Shown here one piece after another: positions 38,788 through 51,161 of a stretch of 64,000 bases of DNA. Under the pieces are notes generated by a model. The model was not told where the DNA came from and did not search any database. It worked only from the letters and a program-made list of their open reading frames with translations. The stretch is from Capitella teleta (lineage: Eukaryota; Annelida; Polychaeta; Capitellidae). The DNA lies in assembly GCA_000328365.1 (NCBI GenBank), contig KB304239.1:194709-258708 (forward strand), in the 5' to 3' direction. Every line of letters begins with the position of its first letter. The first letter of the stretch is position 1. A program made the position numbers and the translations under genes.

Positions 38788-40754
38788 TATTTCTCACGAT
38801 GTTCAACCAAGCATTTGAGGATCATTCGTCATATTTCATGAGATTAAAGTTCTGCGTAAAGTCATGCTTTTACTAGTCGTTCGGGCGATAAATTATTGTA
38901 TTTGTTCAATTGTGACATTTATGAAGGTCGCAATAAACTTATAATTCGGTCATATTAACATGAAGGTGGACAATCTATAATTTTCACTGAATCATGATAT
39001 AAACAAATTCGTACCGAGGCATTTATTTATAGAATTACTTGTACCCAATTATTCAGAAATGTGTTATTACTATTAGTTACACAGGATCGGATGGTGTGAG
39101 TTGATTCGTTCACCAACGATGATAATATTTATCAGTAATAATACCAAACAAATTTTCACCAAAAGGTCGCAATGTTGACTGCATGCTAGTAAGCCCGTGG
39201 TCCAATGTCAATGAGGCGCTTTAAAACATTACATAAGGAGACTCACAGACCAACTCAAACACCGTGAGAGAGTTATTTATATGTCACAGTTTGTCTGCCC
39301 ATTGAGAAGTGTCTCGCTTTTGTCATATAATCAGTGAAATGACTTTCACTAATAGAATTGTATTTACGTGTTGATGTATTATGTAACAAATTAGTTCGGT
39401 GCTTAGTAAATATGCACTATACATGTACACAGGCTGTATATCATTTACTTTAGCTTTGTGTCATTTACTTGATGACACATAGACCACAAAGAATTGCAAG
39501 CTATTTTGGTCAGCTCTGATAAGTACTATATTAAGAAAGTATCGAACAAGTGCCCATAATTATAATTAAGCCAATGATATTATGCGTAATCATTATGCAT
39601 GCGAGCTAGTATCGAAGATATTCGTTTACGACTCTCAGTGTGTTGCTTTTTTTTATGACTTAATTTTTCGTGGCAAAAGAAAAAGTTCACAGAAGCAATG
39701 AGCCATTTCACCTGCAGAGGCAACTGTGATAACAAGAGGCGTGACAGCAGCAGCCACCGAATTCTTTACCTGTTTCAGGTTAATCCAATCAGCAGCGATT
39801 GAGAAGAGCTGATAAGAGCTGAGGTCCATTGACAGGTCTCCTTATCGCGCTCAAAGGTTCTTGGGTCTGTTGTTCGTCGGCTGCCTGTCCTCGAAGCCTC
39901 ATTGATCGAGGCTTCTGCGTGCATAAAGCGTTCTCTCGATCGTCGCCACTGCTCACTTCTTGCTCCAGCATGAAAAAGGCCAAAACATTCACCAAACAAT
40001 GACCTGAATTGCTTTGTGACAGATGGAGATCGCGATGGACTTGGCACAAAACGCATTCGGCTGATCAGAAATTATTAATTGCATTCGTTAATTACGCGTC
40101 ATTATCTCCTCATAAATACCTTCACCGTGCGAGAAGTTCCATTGTGTCGATTCTTTTGCTTCCGATTGAAACAATCATTGTTTACACATTTGAATTATTG
40201 ATTAATGAAACGCCAAATCGATTAACGCGACCGAATTTCAATGCCATGTGACTCCGTGCGTACACCGTGATAATTCAGCACGCTATCCGATCATCCGTTA
40301 TCCGGCTAAAGACAGCCTGTTGCTATTATTCGGATCCTGCTGCTGTTATTATCCGGATCTAGCCCAGTCATCTAGTATCCGCTCCAATGATGATCAACGG
40401 TTTGTTCTTTGTGACGGAGTGACTGGCACGTGTGTGTACATCACGTGATGCGAGTTGACATTTTCCCCTGTGGGGAATATTTTTCTTCCACTTTTGATCG
40501 AGCGATCTTAATCAATAACATGCATGAACGTTCAGTTCCTCCGCGGCCCGGCATAAGGGAAAAACTGCGCACATGCTAGCATCTGTTCATCTAAAACGCC
40601 AGTTCAAAAAGACAATAAGTGCTACATGAAACCTTTGTACTGGATTTATTTACTGTTATCTATATACATAGTTCATAGATTACATTATCTTGCCATGCAC
40701 TGTGAATGGTACATATAAGATCCATACATTATAGTCAACTATACTATGGGTATA

Positions 40755-40845
40755 CCCTCCCCGCCCCCCCCCCCCCACAAAAAAAAAATAATAATAAATA
40801 AATAAAAATAAAAATAAAAAAATAAAAAAATAAAAAAAAGAAGAA
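40755..40845 (+). repeat. Poly-C/poly-A low-complexity tract
   Basis: A C-run is followed by A-runs and AATAA/AAATA units. It is simple sequence; the C/A junction may be hard to assemble. Confidence 0.85.
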
Positions 40846-41624
40846 TCCGCCTACAGAAAGTAAGATTTGTTATCGCAAACGATTCCTACAGGTTGAAAAG
40901 CTAAAATGCACACTAATTTCACCCCTGTTCAAGCTGAATACACCCGATTTGTAGAATAAATCGCACGCGACTCACCTCTCCGCGGCGCGACCAATGAAGC
41001 GTACGAGGGGGTATTGGGAACGAAAACGCCTCCATCCGGCATCGATCTCCGTCTTGAATGCAGCCTTTTGCATAATTGAAGGCAAATATGATCCCACATT
41101 CGACGCTCTTTTTTCCCCTTCTCGGTGCAGGTGAATTGGAGAACTCAGCGCATGTCATCAAGCAGGTGTTGCCGTTGATCGTCATGCGCTCTGTAATCAA
41201 GATAATTATCAACTGCACGTTCATAATCAAACGCATTATATTGTATAATTATATACATGTAATATTCATAAATGGATGTAACATTGATCAGCTAATTCAC
41301 ACCCGGGAATTATTCTGCATTAATTATATAATAGAATATTATAATTATTATTATTATACTTGTATCATTGTATTGAAGTCCGTGCATTGTTCTATTCAAG
41401 AGATTGATTGATTCATTCAAAAAAATGACCTCTCTTGGTGATCCCATATTGGGCCAACAGCCCTAGTCAAATGGCGTTCATCATTTCCAGTTTATGTGTT
41501 TCAATCAGATTTTTCATTATTCTTCCGTTCTCATTCTCCACTCCATCCCAGAGAATTATAAAAGAGTACACCCCATCCATTTCCCAATGATGTGCGTTGA
41601 AATTGCCACCGATGAATTTTTGAC

Positions 41625-41650
41625 TTAATAAAATAAAATAAAATAAATTT
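41625..41650 (+). repeat. AATAA pentanucleotide run
   Basis: Short run of aataaaataaaataaaataa. No element attached to it was recognised. Confidence 0.8.
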
Positions 41651-43389
41651 ATTGAATTTGAGTGCTAATAATGGTAACAAAAGTTTTCACAGCACTTATT
41701 AAGATATAAAAACAAGTAAAATTAAAATGCAGAAGTAAAACAGGGTATCTCGTACGTATCCAATTGGAATTTTATCTCGTCCAGTCGTCATCTTTCTACT
41801 GTCCGGCGGATGCAAACCCTGACATTTTTGGTAGACGCATACCAGATTAATTTGCTTTCGACCCTGGAATATAACCTCCAAGCAGGTCTCCGCCTGCCAT
41901 GCAGCGTGTTTCCCCTTGGGATACTCTTCTTCACAAGAGAACATACGCCGCCCCCTCCCTGTTCTCGGATCCCCCCCCCCCCATTGCATCTCATAACCCC
42001 GTCCATCCATGCGCCAAATATTTTTATTTCTCTCCCTTCAAGAGTCTCATTGAGACCAGACACCAGACATCATGCAATCTGATGCAGCTATCAGTTTTCG
42101 TTGCTTTTGCAAGCCCTGAATCATTCTGAACGTTTTTTATACGTATACATAACCTTCATGTCCACTTCTTCGTCACCATTCTCCCTTGTTGTTATTCTGA
42201 TGGTTTCCTTTCCGCACCTCTCTGTCGTCCATTCCAATGTGAATGGTCACTTCTGAGGGTAGATTTACCTGCAGCCATAGATATGGCTACGCCGATTTTT
42301 ACTTAAAAATAAACACAATTATATTATATTATCCGATATAAAATTCATGCTAGTACATGTACAATGTGTTAAAAAATACAAAGTATAAAAAAAAAAAGAG
42401 ATAAATATGGGAACTGAAACCAGGGCTCCCAAATTCGCCATAAATAATAATGTAAAAGGAGGCGACATCGGAGGCGTGGCTAGCCTTTTTAGTCGTATTT
42501 TATTTTCGTAATCTGCTACTTTAATAACTGTGCACACCCGCCACACCGCGATGCATATTAGGAGCCAATTTAATTCATTTCGACGCTGCGTGTGATAAAA
42601 ATAAATGGACGAGGTTTTTCAGAATTGTGAATCTATAGAGTTCTCGAGTTTCTGAAATGAGAACCACGAAATTGACGGCACACTGCATGCGAGTTGGATA
42701 GATTTCAGGAGGAATGTCCAATCTGGAATACAGTAGGAAGCTAATCTCCATGCCAGTGATGCGTTCCTTCTCCTCTGCAGGCCTTCTAGCAATACATATG
42801 TTCCGCAGTTCCTTTTAGGACAGGCAGAAGGAAAGAACGTTATGAATTTGACGTGCTTTGAAGAATGGGCAGAACGAAGAAAGAAGTGACAATGACTGTG
42901 GTCTAAAACACTTAGTTTTAATTTGTGGGAACTCATGAATACGTGTAAATTCTCAATATTCCCAAAATGCTACTGTATTCATATGCATGTACGACACGAA
43001 GGAACTCCCATATCGAAGAAGACCATTCAAACGTTGGAAATTTCAGCTTAATAATTATCTTCTTTATCTCAAATTATTCTTTCCATTTATTTATTCATTA
43101 ATTATCACGGATTATGACTGAAAATTAGGGATCATGATTCGCACAATTGTACAAATGTACAATGTACAATTGTACATGTAATCAGAAATTCTCCAACTCA
43201 AATCACTATTTTGATTTCAAAAACTGCAGCATTGCAGGTGGCCTCTCATGGCTTTAAAATTGCTGCCAACGACCACAGTCCAATCGGCTGCTGGACTACA
43301 TTTAACTGACATATGTACTCACTGCTGATGGTTGAATGAAAACGCTGGCACAGACATCAATCACATGTAGTTTAATTTCAGAAAAATGA

Positions 43390-46300
43390 TCAGAAGGAGT
43401 AGCCTCCCCCTCCCCCCTGTCCTCCCGGCATCTGTCGTGACGGAGCGAAGGGTCGAGGCACAGCCCTGGGGTTGGGGGCCACGATGAGCCCCCCTGCCCC
43501 TCCCTGCTGAAGCCCCATGCCCCCTCCCATGACCACGCCCCCTCCTGCGCCTGCACGGAATCCAACGCCACTCAAAGCGGCTGCTGATCGAGCGTCATAA
43601 TCGGTTCCCCTCATTGGCTGATGGTAGTTGGCGCCCATGCCAGCTGAGGCCCTTGCGTTGCCGTACATGTCACTGAATGAATCCTCTGTCGGCTTATCTG
43701 GTTCGTATTGGTCCGACCCAAAACCTCGACCCACGTACGGCACCTTGGTGGATGAACCAGGATAAACTTCCTGACCGGCTGAGAACGTAAAAAGTTAAAC
43801 ATTGACGGTTGGGAAGTGAGGGGAGAAGCCTGACCTGAGTTGGGATATTTGTTAAACTGGTTGTAAGATGCGGCAGATGAGGAGGCACCCGCTCTGAAGT
43901 CAGACTTGGGTTCAGAGGTCATTGGCCTGGATTCACCTCTGACAGGGGACCTGCTTGTGCTCATGTCAGGAGGCATGTCCCCTGGTGCCATCTGTCCCTG
44001 CATTTGGGAATTACTGCAAACAGAAACGCGTGAATAATGAGTTGAGATATGAAAGCCTCTCACTTCAACATGTCACTCAGCTGAACCAGGAGATTCACTG
44101 TCTTTGATTCAGGTTCCGTGATGAATTTCTGCTCGGTGGATTGTGGTCGAATACGCTTGTTTCGTTGGGGCGAGGGGCTGCGTTGCCGTGGGCGACCCTT
44201 GACAGGGGCAGAGTGAGCTTCCTCATGCCTGCCCAGGCGGTTGAAAACATCTGGCTGCACATCTCGGTGGTCATCTCTGAAGCGGTCAGAGGAGGGCATC
44301 ATGCCGCCCGTGTTGGCCATGGCCATCATCTGCATGGCCATCTGATTCTGCTGCTGCATCACAGGTTGATGCTGGTGTTGCTGTGGCATCTGTTGCTGCT
44401 GCTGCTGTTGTTGTTGCATGAACGACACCAGGTCTTGCACAGTGGCGCCACCTGAGCCCACCTGGCTTATCATCTGAGCTAGGCCAGCGGCAGGAGGAGC
44501 AGAGGAGCCCGCCCGTCCCATGCCCATGGGGCGCAGAGGGGCTGCGTCTCTGCGTGGCGACGTGGCCATCATGCCCCGAGCGCCGCGCATTCGTGACGGC
44601 CCTGTGCGCTCTCGGGATCTGCTCTTGCGTATCCTCTTCCTGAGGTCTCCGTGATCGAATCGTGACGGTCGCACCCTCTCCCTTTTGCGATCCCTGCTGC
44701 GACTTCTCCTCCGATTCCTGCTTCTGTCTCTGCTCCGATCTCTGCTGTGATCTCTACTTTTCTTATCTTTCTTATCGTCTTCCTTGGCCTCATCTGCCTT
44801 TTTCTCAACTTCTGCCTCCTTCTTCTTGTCTTCTTTCTTCCCCTCCTCCAGTTTCTCCTCCGCTTTCTTCTTCTCGTCTTCTTTCTTCTTCAGAGATTTC
44901 ACGTAATCGCTCTTCAGTCGATCATTGGACGAAATCTGCGATCTGAGTTGAGCCAAAGTCTGAAAAGAGCGCAATTGCAAACACTGCGCACCTACTGACC
45001 CCTTAGACTGACCTGTCTCAATCTGCTGACGCTGTTTGATCTGCTCCTGCGATTCAGTTGATCCTGAATAAGGAGAATATCCTTGTGCACATCTGAATGC
45101 ACCTTGTTCAACAGAGCACCTGAAACAGCGCAAAATATAACCGCCGAGACTTTGATAACTCAGTTGCCTCACATTTCTTTGAATGGTCGTCATCTTGAGG
45201 AAAGAGAGCCCTGAGGTATTTGTCATTTAACGGTTCGCGTCTAAGCCAAACGGCCAGCACAGACGCCCGGACACCGTCGCTCAACTGTATGCCATCGGGA
45301 TGGTCTCGCATGACAGTCAACGCCTCATCCATGGTTGGAAACTGCACGTACGCGTACCTACACAAAGCAACACAAAACCATCTTCAGAGGAGCACACACA
45401 AAAATAAGCATTGAACATTGCAAGTCTTAAATCACAACCGCGCGGAACGAATCCTAAACAATTTTCTAAACGTCTGCAGCATTGATTTCTTGGTTCTCTC
45501 AGTCTTGTGGTTTAAATTCACCAGCCAGCTAAACATCCCAGAACGGATAGCCCACCACGTTTAAAATAAAATAAAAGGCTCTTCGGCCGCAACATTTCAC
45601 GGAAAACAGACTGAGGCCACACGGTCAGTCATCCAAACTTCAACCCCAGGAAAACAGGGTGCAGTAGAAAAAGAGTCCCCGAGAAAAAGCCAATCTAAAT
45701 ATTCACCCCAGATCTGCTGAAGCAAGCAAACACCTAGCTGCCGAAGATCATGAGAAGAAATCTCGCCATCGGTAAACAACATTCTAAGAAAACTATCGGC
45801 AACATTTAGAACATGGCGGCCAATCAGTAGGAGAGGAAGCAGGGCACCGCGAAGGATCCATCACAGCCATTACCCAGCAGGTTTGTCGTTCTTCAAAGGC
45901 ACCGCAACGAGGCTAGCCGAGGGGAACAGCTCACACAGGCGAAGGTCATCAACTTCATCGGGAACCTTGGTAACAAACAGCGTGTTCTGCCAGGGCCCAA
46001 CTGCAAAGAGAGCACAAGGGTCATGGCTCATAGCTTCTTCTGCTGCTGTTAAGCAAACTCTGTCTTCACAGAGAGTGCTTTTCTTCTTTGTGAGAATGAT
46101 GCTGAAATAAAGAAAGTCTTCTTTCTTTCTTCTTTATCTTCTCCCCAGACTGAAATTGTGTCCTTCATACCAGATTCTTCTTTTCTTCTTTGATCTTCTC
46201 AATCACAAAACCGAGATTTGAATATAATCACAAAAAGACTCACCCTTGATTTCATCCTTGCCAGCAGAGGGCCAAACAGCGTCCGCTGAGAAACATCACA

Positions 46301-47435
46301 TAAGTTCATTCACATGAAAATTCCCACAGCTGTCAGACCCACGTTTACGGCTCAGTAAGCGCTTGGCTTTGAACTTTTCATTTACTTTTGGCAGCAACTC
46401 CTCAGCCTCCTTTGCGTTTCTCACGGTCTTGAAATCCATCTCAATCATGCTGGTAAGAAAAATAAATTTATTAACGGAGCCACTCAGCCAGCAGGTCACT
46501 CACCCCTCCCACGTGGACTGGCCTGCGTCATCTCGGATGGACCGGAATCTGACTTGAAAATAGGAGCATTGCTCAAAGCAGGAGAGCACTTCAGGTCGGC
46601 TCAGGTCATCCATGCTCAGAGGGTTCACCATCAACTTTCGTCGACGGCAGTAATCGTGACATTCGGAAGAGAGCGTTCCGCTGTCTAACAGTTTGAAGAT
46701 GTAGTAGCCACTGGCGTCGATATTGCGACAATTGCACTCCACTTTCACCGCCTCCTTGCCATCTTCTTTCTTGGCTTTCTTGCTGTCTTGCCGTTTCCAG
46801 CTTTCTGCAGTGACCAAAATTATTACACCCTGCTAGGAGTGACATGAACTCCACCCACCATTTTCCTGGTCATCTCCATCTGAATCATCATCTTCATGAA
46901 GTTCAGCAATAGCAACCTCCTCTTCCCCTCCTGAAAGTCACATCTCAAATAAAAGGTTTAAAATTATAACAATTAACCCACCTCCATCTCCTGCTTCACT
47001 GGCAAATTTCTCCTCTTTCTCCTCAGTGACCTCCTCTTTCGGCTGCTCCTCATCCTCCTTCTTAAACTCTTCCTGGGAGTCCTCCACATTTGTCTCCTCT
47101 TCCATTGGAGTTTGATCTTCCATTAATTCATCGTAATCAACCTCATCTGTTCCCACAACTTCCTCCTCCTCCTCATCTTCACCTCCTTCCTCTTCAGCAC
47201 CCTTCTCCTCCTGGGCTTCCTCTTCCATCTCCTCCTCTTCTACTTTTCCCTCTTCTCCCTCTCCATTCTTTTCTTCCATTTTTTCCTCTCGTCCATTGCT
47301 CTCATGGGCCACAAGGCGAGCAATGAGGTCAGCCTTCTTGCCTGAGACGTCCAGTTGCCTCTTGGTCAGCTCCTCCTTCAACTGTGTCACGGTCTTTTTG
47401 CTCCATGCTTGGGAAGTTGCAGTCTCAGACGACAT
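43390..47435 (-). CDS. SAP-RRM-RS nuclear protein, family unassigned
   Basis: Predicted nuclear nucleic-acid-binding protein. It starts at 47433-47435 (MSSETATSQAWSKKTVTQLK); an upstream acceptor suggests a 5' UTR intron. In order: a SAP helix (VTQLKEELTKRQLDVSGKK, scaffold/DNA binding), a Glu-rich tract (about 47330-46980), a Cys-containing region (46810-46340; CNC, ECHDYC, CFEQC), and an RRM split over 46004-45876 (RNP2 NTLFVTKV) and 45360-45175 (RNP1 RYAYVQF). A Lys/Glu coil (about 44930-44770) leads to an RS/RD-rich region (SRDHSRDRSRDRSRNRRRSR), a poly-Gln stretch (about 44420-44340) and a Gly-rich end (GGVVMGGGMGLQQGG) at 43390. The layout recalls SAFB/SLTM and hnRNP U, but the RRM position and Cys-rich block do not match them. 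The exons read open, with short introns. Confidence 0.85.
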
Positions 47436-47922
47436 CGCGCCTAAATAATCATAATTAATGTCATAAGTAACGTGGGTGACATAGTCACGACTGGGAGGAG
47501 CAAGATCATATATGGCACATCAGCCTCAGAGAAATGTACAACACTGACTGAATTGACATTAACAATATGTACAGAATAAGAACTTGTTCAGGAAATCATG
47601 TCCAGTTTCTGATAAACTAGGAACTTGTAGTAGTAGGGTCATGAGTTAGGCTGAAGCAACGCAGGAGCAAGCCGAAAGGAGTGGTACGGCTACAGTCACA
47701 CTCACAGTGACAGTGTAACTGTAAGTTTTGTTTCTCAAACTTTCTAGAATCGACCCGAGTTCTAGTCTCGGGAATCTCCTGGCTAGGGTGATAAACACCG
47801 CATTATTCTTATATGATATATTTCAATTAAAATACTGACCTAGACAGATGAGTGAAGGGAAAATATAGAGATCAAAGCCGCAGTGTATTACGGCGATGTT
47901 TTTGATGATGGAGTATGGATGA

Positions 47923-47930
47923 ACTTCCGG
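47923..47930 (+). promoter_or_regulatory. Ets-like site upstream of the SAP/RRM gene
   Basis: ACTTCCGG (Ets consensus on the minus strand) lies about 490 bases upstream of the start codon, consistent with a promoter feeding a noncoding first exon. An AAGATGGC YY1-like motif lies at about 48134. These are motif matches only. Confidence 0.3.
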
Positions 47931-48245
47931 TCACGCAGAGAAGTACACGTTGATGGATTCTCGAACCGAAAGGATTCGACGATCCCACTTTAGTTGAGTT
48001 TACTGTCTAAGGGTGCATTCGGGTTGGTCGAAATAACTGTCCATTCCACTAGGCGAAACTGAAACCGGTGACCTAGAACGACCGAAACTGCTTCGAAAAT
48101 GGTGTCGATGATTTCGATTGGCAGAAATCAACAAGATGGCTGCCCATGAAAAGTAAAAATATTTCTTCGGAATTGTGGAATTACTCATTTAATCTTTATA
48201 ACATTTAGACTTCTTTATCATTATGTATCATGCGTATTATATTTA

Positions 48246-48316
48246 TTTATTAATTTATATATTTAATTATTTATTTATTTATTCATTTATTTGTTTATTA
48301 ATTTGTTATAATAAAT

Positions 48317-48391
<75 letters not shown>

Positions 48392-48420
48392 CTTATTTAT
48401 TTACTTATTTATTTATTTTA
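48246..48420 (+). repeat. (ATTT)n microsatellite
   Basis: ATTT/TTTA repeats, perfect from about 48318 to 48390 and interrupted at both ends. Translations across it are low-complexity Leu/Phe/Ile/Tyr artefacts. Confidence 0.95.
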
Positions 48421-48800
48421 CGCTCTAAACCATTATCAATAAAGAATACATCATTGTCGAAACCCATTCATTCGACTGAGAGGGGTACACCTCTGATGCA
48501 GTGGATATTAAAATCAACATCCAGTCATGTGTCCTTGGGACATTGTCTTCAATTGGAACTGCGGAAACGAAATATTTGCATGGCATATCTACCGAGTTGA
48601 CAGGAAGTTTCCCTAATTTTCACGCAATTTTCTTTACCTCTAGATATCAATTCTTATGCACACATCAAGATCAGAACTAAAATTTCCAAAAACCCACATT
48701 ATTTATTTAGAACATGCTGTTTACTCATTGAAATCATTCAAGACATTCAGCTTAATTCCTCTCATGAGAAATGAGTATCAGTAATAGCCCCCCCCCCCCC

Positions 48801-48877
48801 NAAAAAAAAAAAAAAAAAAAAAAAAGCNNNNNNNNNNNNNNNNNNNNNNNNNNNNNNNNNNNNNNNNNNNNNNNNNN
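48801..48877. other. Assembly gap with homopolymer flank
   Basis: One N at 48801 and fifty N at 48828-48877, with a C-run to the left of 48801 and an A-run (48802-48825) between. Sequence order and gap size here are unreliable. The LINE fragment begins directly after it, so its missing upstream part may lie in the gap. Confidence 0.98.
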
Positions 48878-49654
48878 TTTGTGCCCTATTCTGCATATTG
48901 GAGACTCAGAGATCGCCGCAAGTGAAACTGTTAAGAACATCGGTGTCACAATGGACTCGCACGCATCAATGGCTCAACACGTAAACCAAATATGCAAGAC
49001 TGCTCACTTCCATCTGTACAACATCGGTCGCATTCGCAATTACATCAGCCAAGATGCAGCATCGCTTTTAGTGCACGCTTTTATAACTTCGCGTTTGGAC
49101 TATGGTAATGCTCTGCTTGCTGGCCTCTCTGCTTCATTAATATCAAAATTGCAACGTATCATGAACATTGCCGCACGTATTGTCACTCGCACCAAGAAAT
49201 TTGATCACATTACACCCGTTTTAAAACATCTGCATTGGCTACCTGTGTGTAAACGAATCGATTTTAAAATTGCACTTCTTGTCTTTAAATGTATACATCA
49301 CTTGGCTCCATTTTATTTATGCAATCTGATTTCACTTCACAGGCCGAGTAGATCACTTCGGTCTTCAAATCTCAACCTTTTATCTGTGCCACGCTTTAAT
49401 ACCAATATACATCGACGTTCTTTTAGTGTTTATGGCCCCATTTTATGGAACTCTCTACCAGATGACCTACGTTTTGAAACTGAAATTGCCATTTTTAAAC
49501 GTAAGCTAAAAACTTTTTTATTTCGCTCATACTATTTTCACTGACTGTTTTATTTATTTATGCATTTTACTTTGTATACTTTATAATTGTTTTTAATATT
49601 TCTGTACAGCGTGTCAGAGACTTCTTTGAATTTTATGATCGCTATATAAAATAA

Positions 49655-49688
<34 letters not shown>

Positions 49689-49695
49689 TATTAAA
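48878..49695 (+). mobile_element. CR1/L2-like LINE, 3' end
   Basis: An open frame to 49544 encodes the region after the reverse-transcriptase palm of CR1/L2-type LINEs: VHAFITSRLDYGNALLAGL, LKHLHWLPVCKRIDFKIALL, then RSFSVYGPILWNSLPDDLR and a C-terminal FKRKLKTFLF. The 3' UTR ends with gctatataaaataaatttatt running into an ATT repeat, matching the habit of this LINE group of ending in short tandem repeats rather than a long poly(A). The coding part shown has no internal stop, so the copy is fairly young, but its 5' part is lost at the assembly gap. Confidence 0.88.
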
Positions 49696-50468
49696 TGACC
49701 CATTTCCAACTTTTTTATTTGGCGCTGGCCTGACCCGATTCCACGAAAGGCGCGAAATTTTATTCAACAGATCAAGGTATCGTGCAGCTGACGGATGCTC
49801 ACAACCTGAGCTGCTGTTCAGAAATCATACCAGCTAGTTGTTAACAGCAGTGGCTGGCTAGCAGCAAGGTGACTGTCAAATCGGCTGGCTATAGCTGCTG
49901 TACTAGTTATTGGCTGGCCGAGTAACTTACAGTGGCGAGACACATCGGCCTATATAACATGAATTTAACTCCAATAAATGTTAGGAAGTTCTGAAGACTA
50001 GCTAGAACAGAAATTCAAATACAAAATTAACTATAACATGAAAATGAAAAAAAAAAAAGATTATGCAAATGCAAAGCAACAAGACATGTGTAAAAGGTTG
50101 AAATTGATAAAGTAAAAGGAAATGAATACATTATAAGCCAATTAAATTATAATAAACATGTAAAAAGGAAAGTATATAGGGTATCAGTGGTGAATATAAT
50201 TATGCTATCAAACTCTAACACTGTGTCAAAATGAAAATAAACAAAACAAATTACAGATTAATCATTAGAATGTTAATGAATAAAGGAAACAAAATTATTT
50301 AAATAAACTGGCTTTAGAGATAGAACTAGCTGCTCACTTCCATTCACTGGTTCCTTGGCCGTGTATATAATGACACAGGCACACACCTGTGACGTGGTAT
50401 CTCATTGGCTGCTATTTATAATAACATTTAGTTAACTGGTCTTATTCAGCAAATACTGTAAATCACCC

Positions 50469-50538
50469 GCCTCGCCTTGTGAGCCATCTCGTGAATTCCG
50501 AGTGACGTCATGTGAAATCGAGTGAAATGGATGTACCA
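50469..50538 (+). repeat. Dispersed 70-bp repeat, copy 2
   Basis: It aligns to the reverse complement of 8814-8886 over its full length, with about seven mismatches and one 3-base gap. It lies about 620 bases upstream of the STAMBP start codon and contains one TGACGTCA (50503-50510). Confidence 0.75.
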
Positions 50539-51161
50539 AAAATAGGGGTGAGTTTTCATCGGTGTGTGCCGGTGCTTCTTTTCAGTAGCGCCGGAGTCCA
50601 GTGAACTCACTTCCAGAGCAAGATCCGATCATTCGGTTTTCTGTACTCAAAGCGCCGCTCTGTTGTCCCCATTTAGTTTGAAGTATGTTTCTGTTTGTTT
50701 TCAGGAAAACAAGCTTCACACTGCGGAGCAATACTTGTTAACAGATGATATAGGAGAGAACAGGATACAGATGGACATTTCAGTACACTTGCTGGGTAAC
50801 AGAAACAGGAGCGATTGTTAAGGTTACAAGGTAATTATTATTCAATCACTGATGATCATCATGATCATCATGGTGATCAGATCCAGAGATCACTTCTTCT
50901 TCTTCTTGGCCACGCCCCCTTCGACATATTCGTGGCCTTACAGTAAATCACACCTCTGAGCACATAGTCTATCGATTAAGTAGTGAAATCACTACCAATC
51001 TTTTGTTATTTTGACCGATCTATTAATAGTATTATGACTGTAATCATAACGCATCTACAACGTTATGACTGTGACTCATTCTCATGCCTGTTTTAATCCC
51101 CTCCTAATCTGTACATTCTGCTGATCATCACTTCATGTAATCACTCTTCAGCAGAATCACC

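Larger units (their letters stand above)
37413..43389. other. Large spacer upstream of myosin XV
   Basis: About 6 kb between the myosin start and the 3' end of the SAP/RRM gene. It contains one complete SINE (38434-38787), a C/A homopolymer patch (40755-40845), an AATAA run (41625-41650) and AT-rich spacer. Six TACATGTA palindromes occur between 37832 and 43173. Open frames at 39775-40056, 41699-42082 and 42619-42936 show no recognisable domain. Confidence 0.6.
47436..51161. other. Divergent spacer between SAP/RRM gene and STAMBP
   Basis: Contains the SAP/RRM promoter side, an ATTT microsatellite, an assembly gap, a CR1/L2-like LINE 3' end, one copy of the 70-bp dispersed repeat, and the STAMBP 5' region. 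An acceptor (cttcagcag) directly before the STAMBP ATG implies an upstream noncoding exon, perhaps near 50400-50540. Other small frames are not convincing. Confidence 0.6.

Noticed and set aside
41699-42082. Overlapping frames of about 90-100 residues on both strands
   Set aside because: No domain, no splice sites, and C-rich low complexity at 41970-41982.
42619-42936. 105-residue minus-strand frame
   Set aside because: Not recognisable and no supporting signals.
47090-47326. Plus-strand Pro/Leu-rich frame
   Set aside because: It is the antisense of the Glu-rich tract of the SAP/RRM gene.
48223-48600. 125-residue Leu/Phe/Ile/Tyr-rich frame resembling a membrane protein
   Set aside because: It is created by the ATTT repeat; no start context, splice sites or conserved residues.
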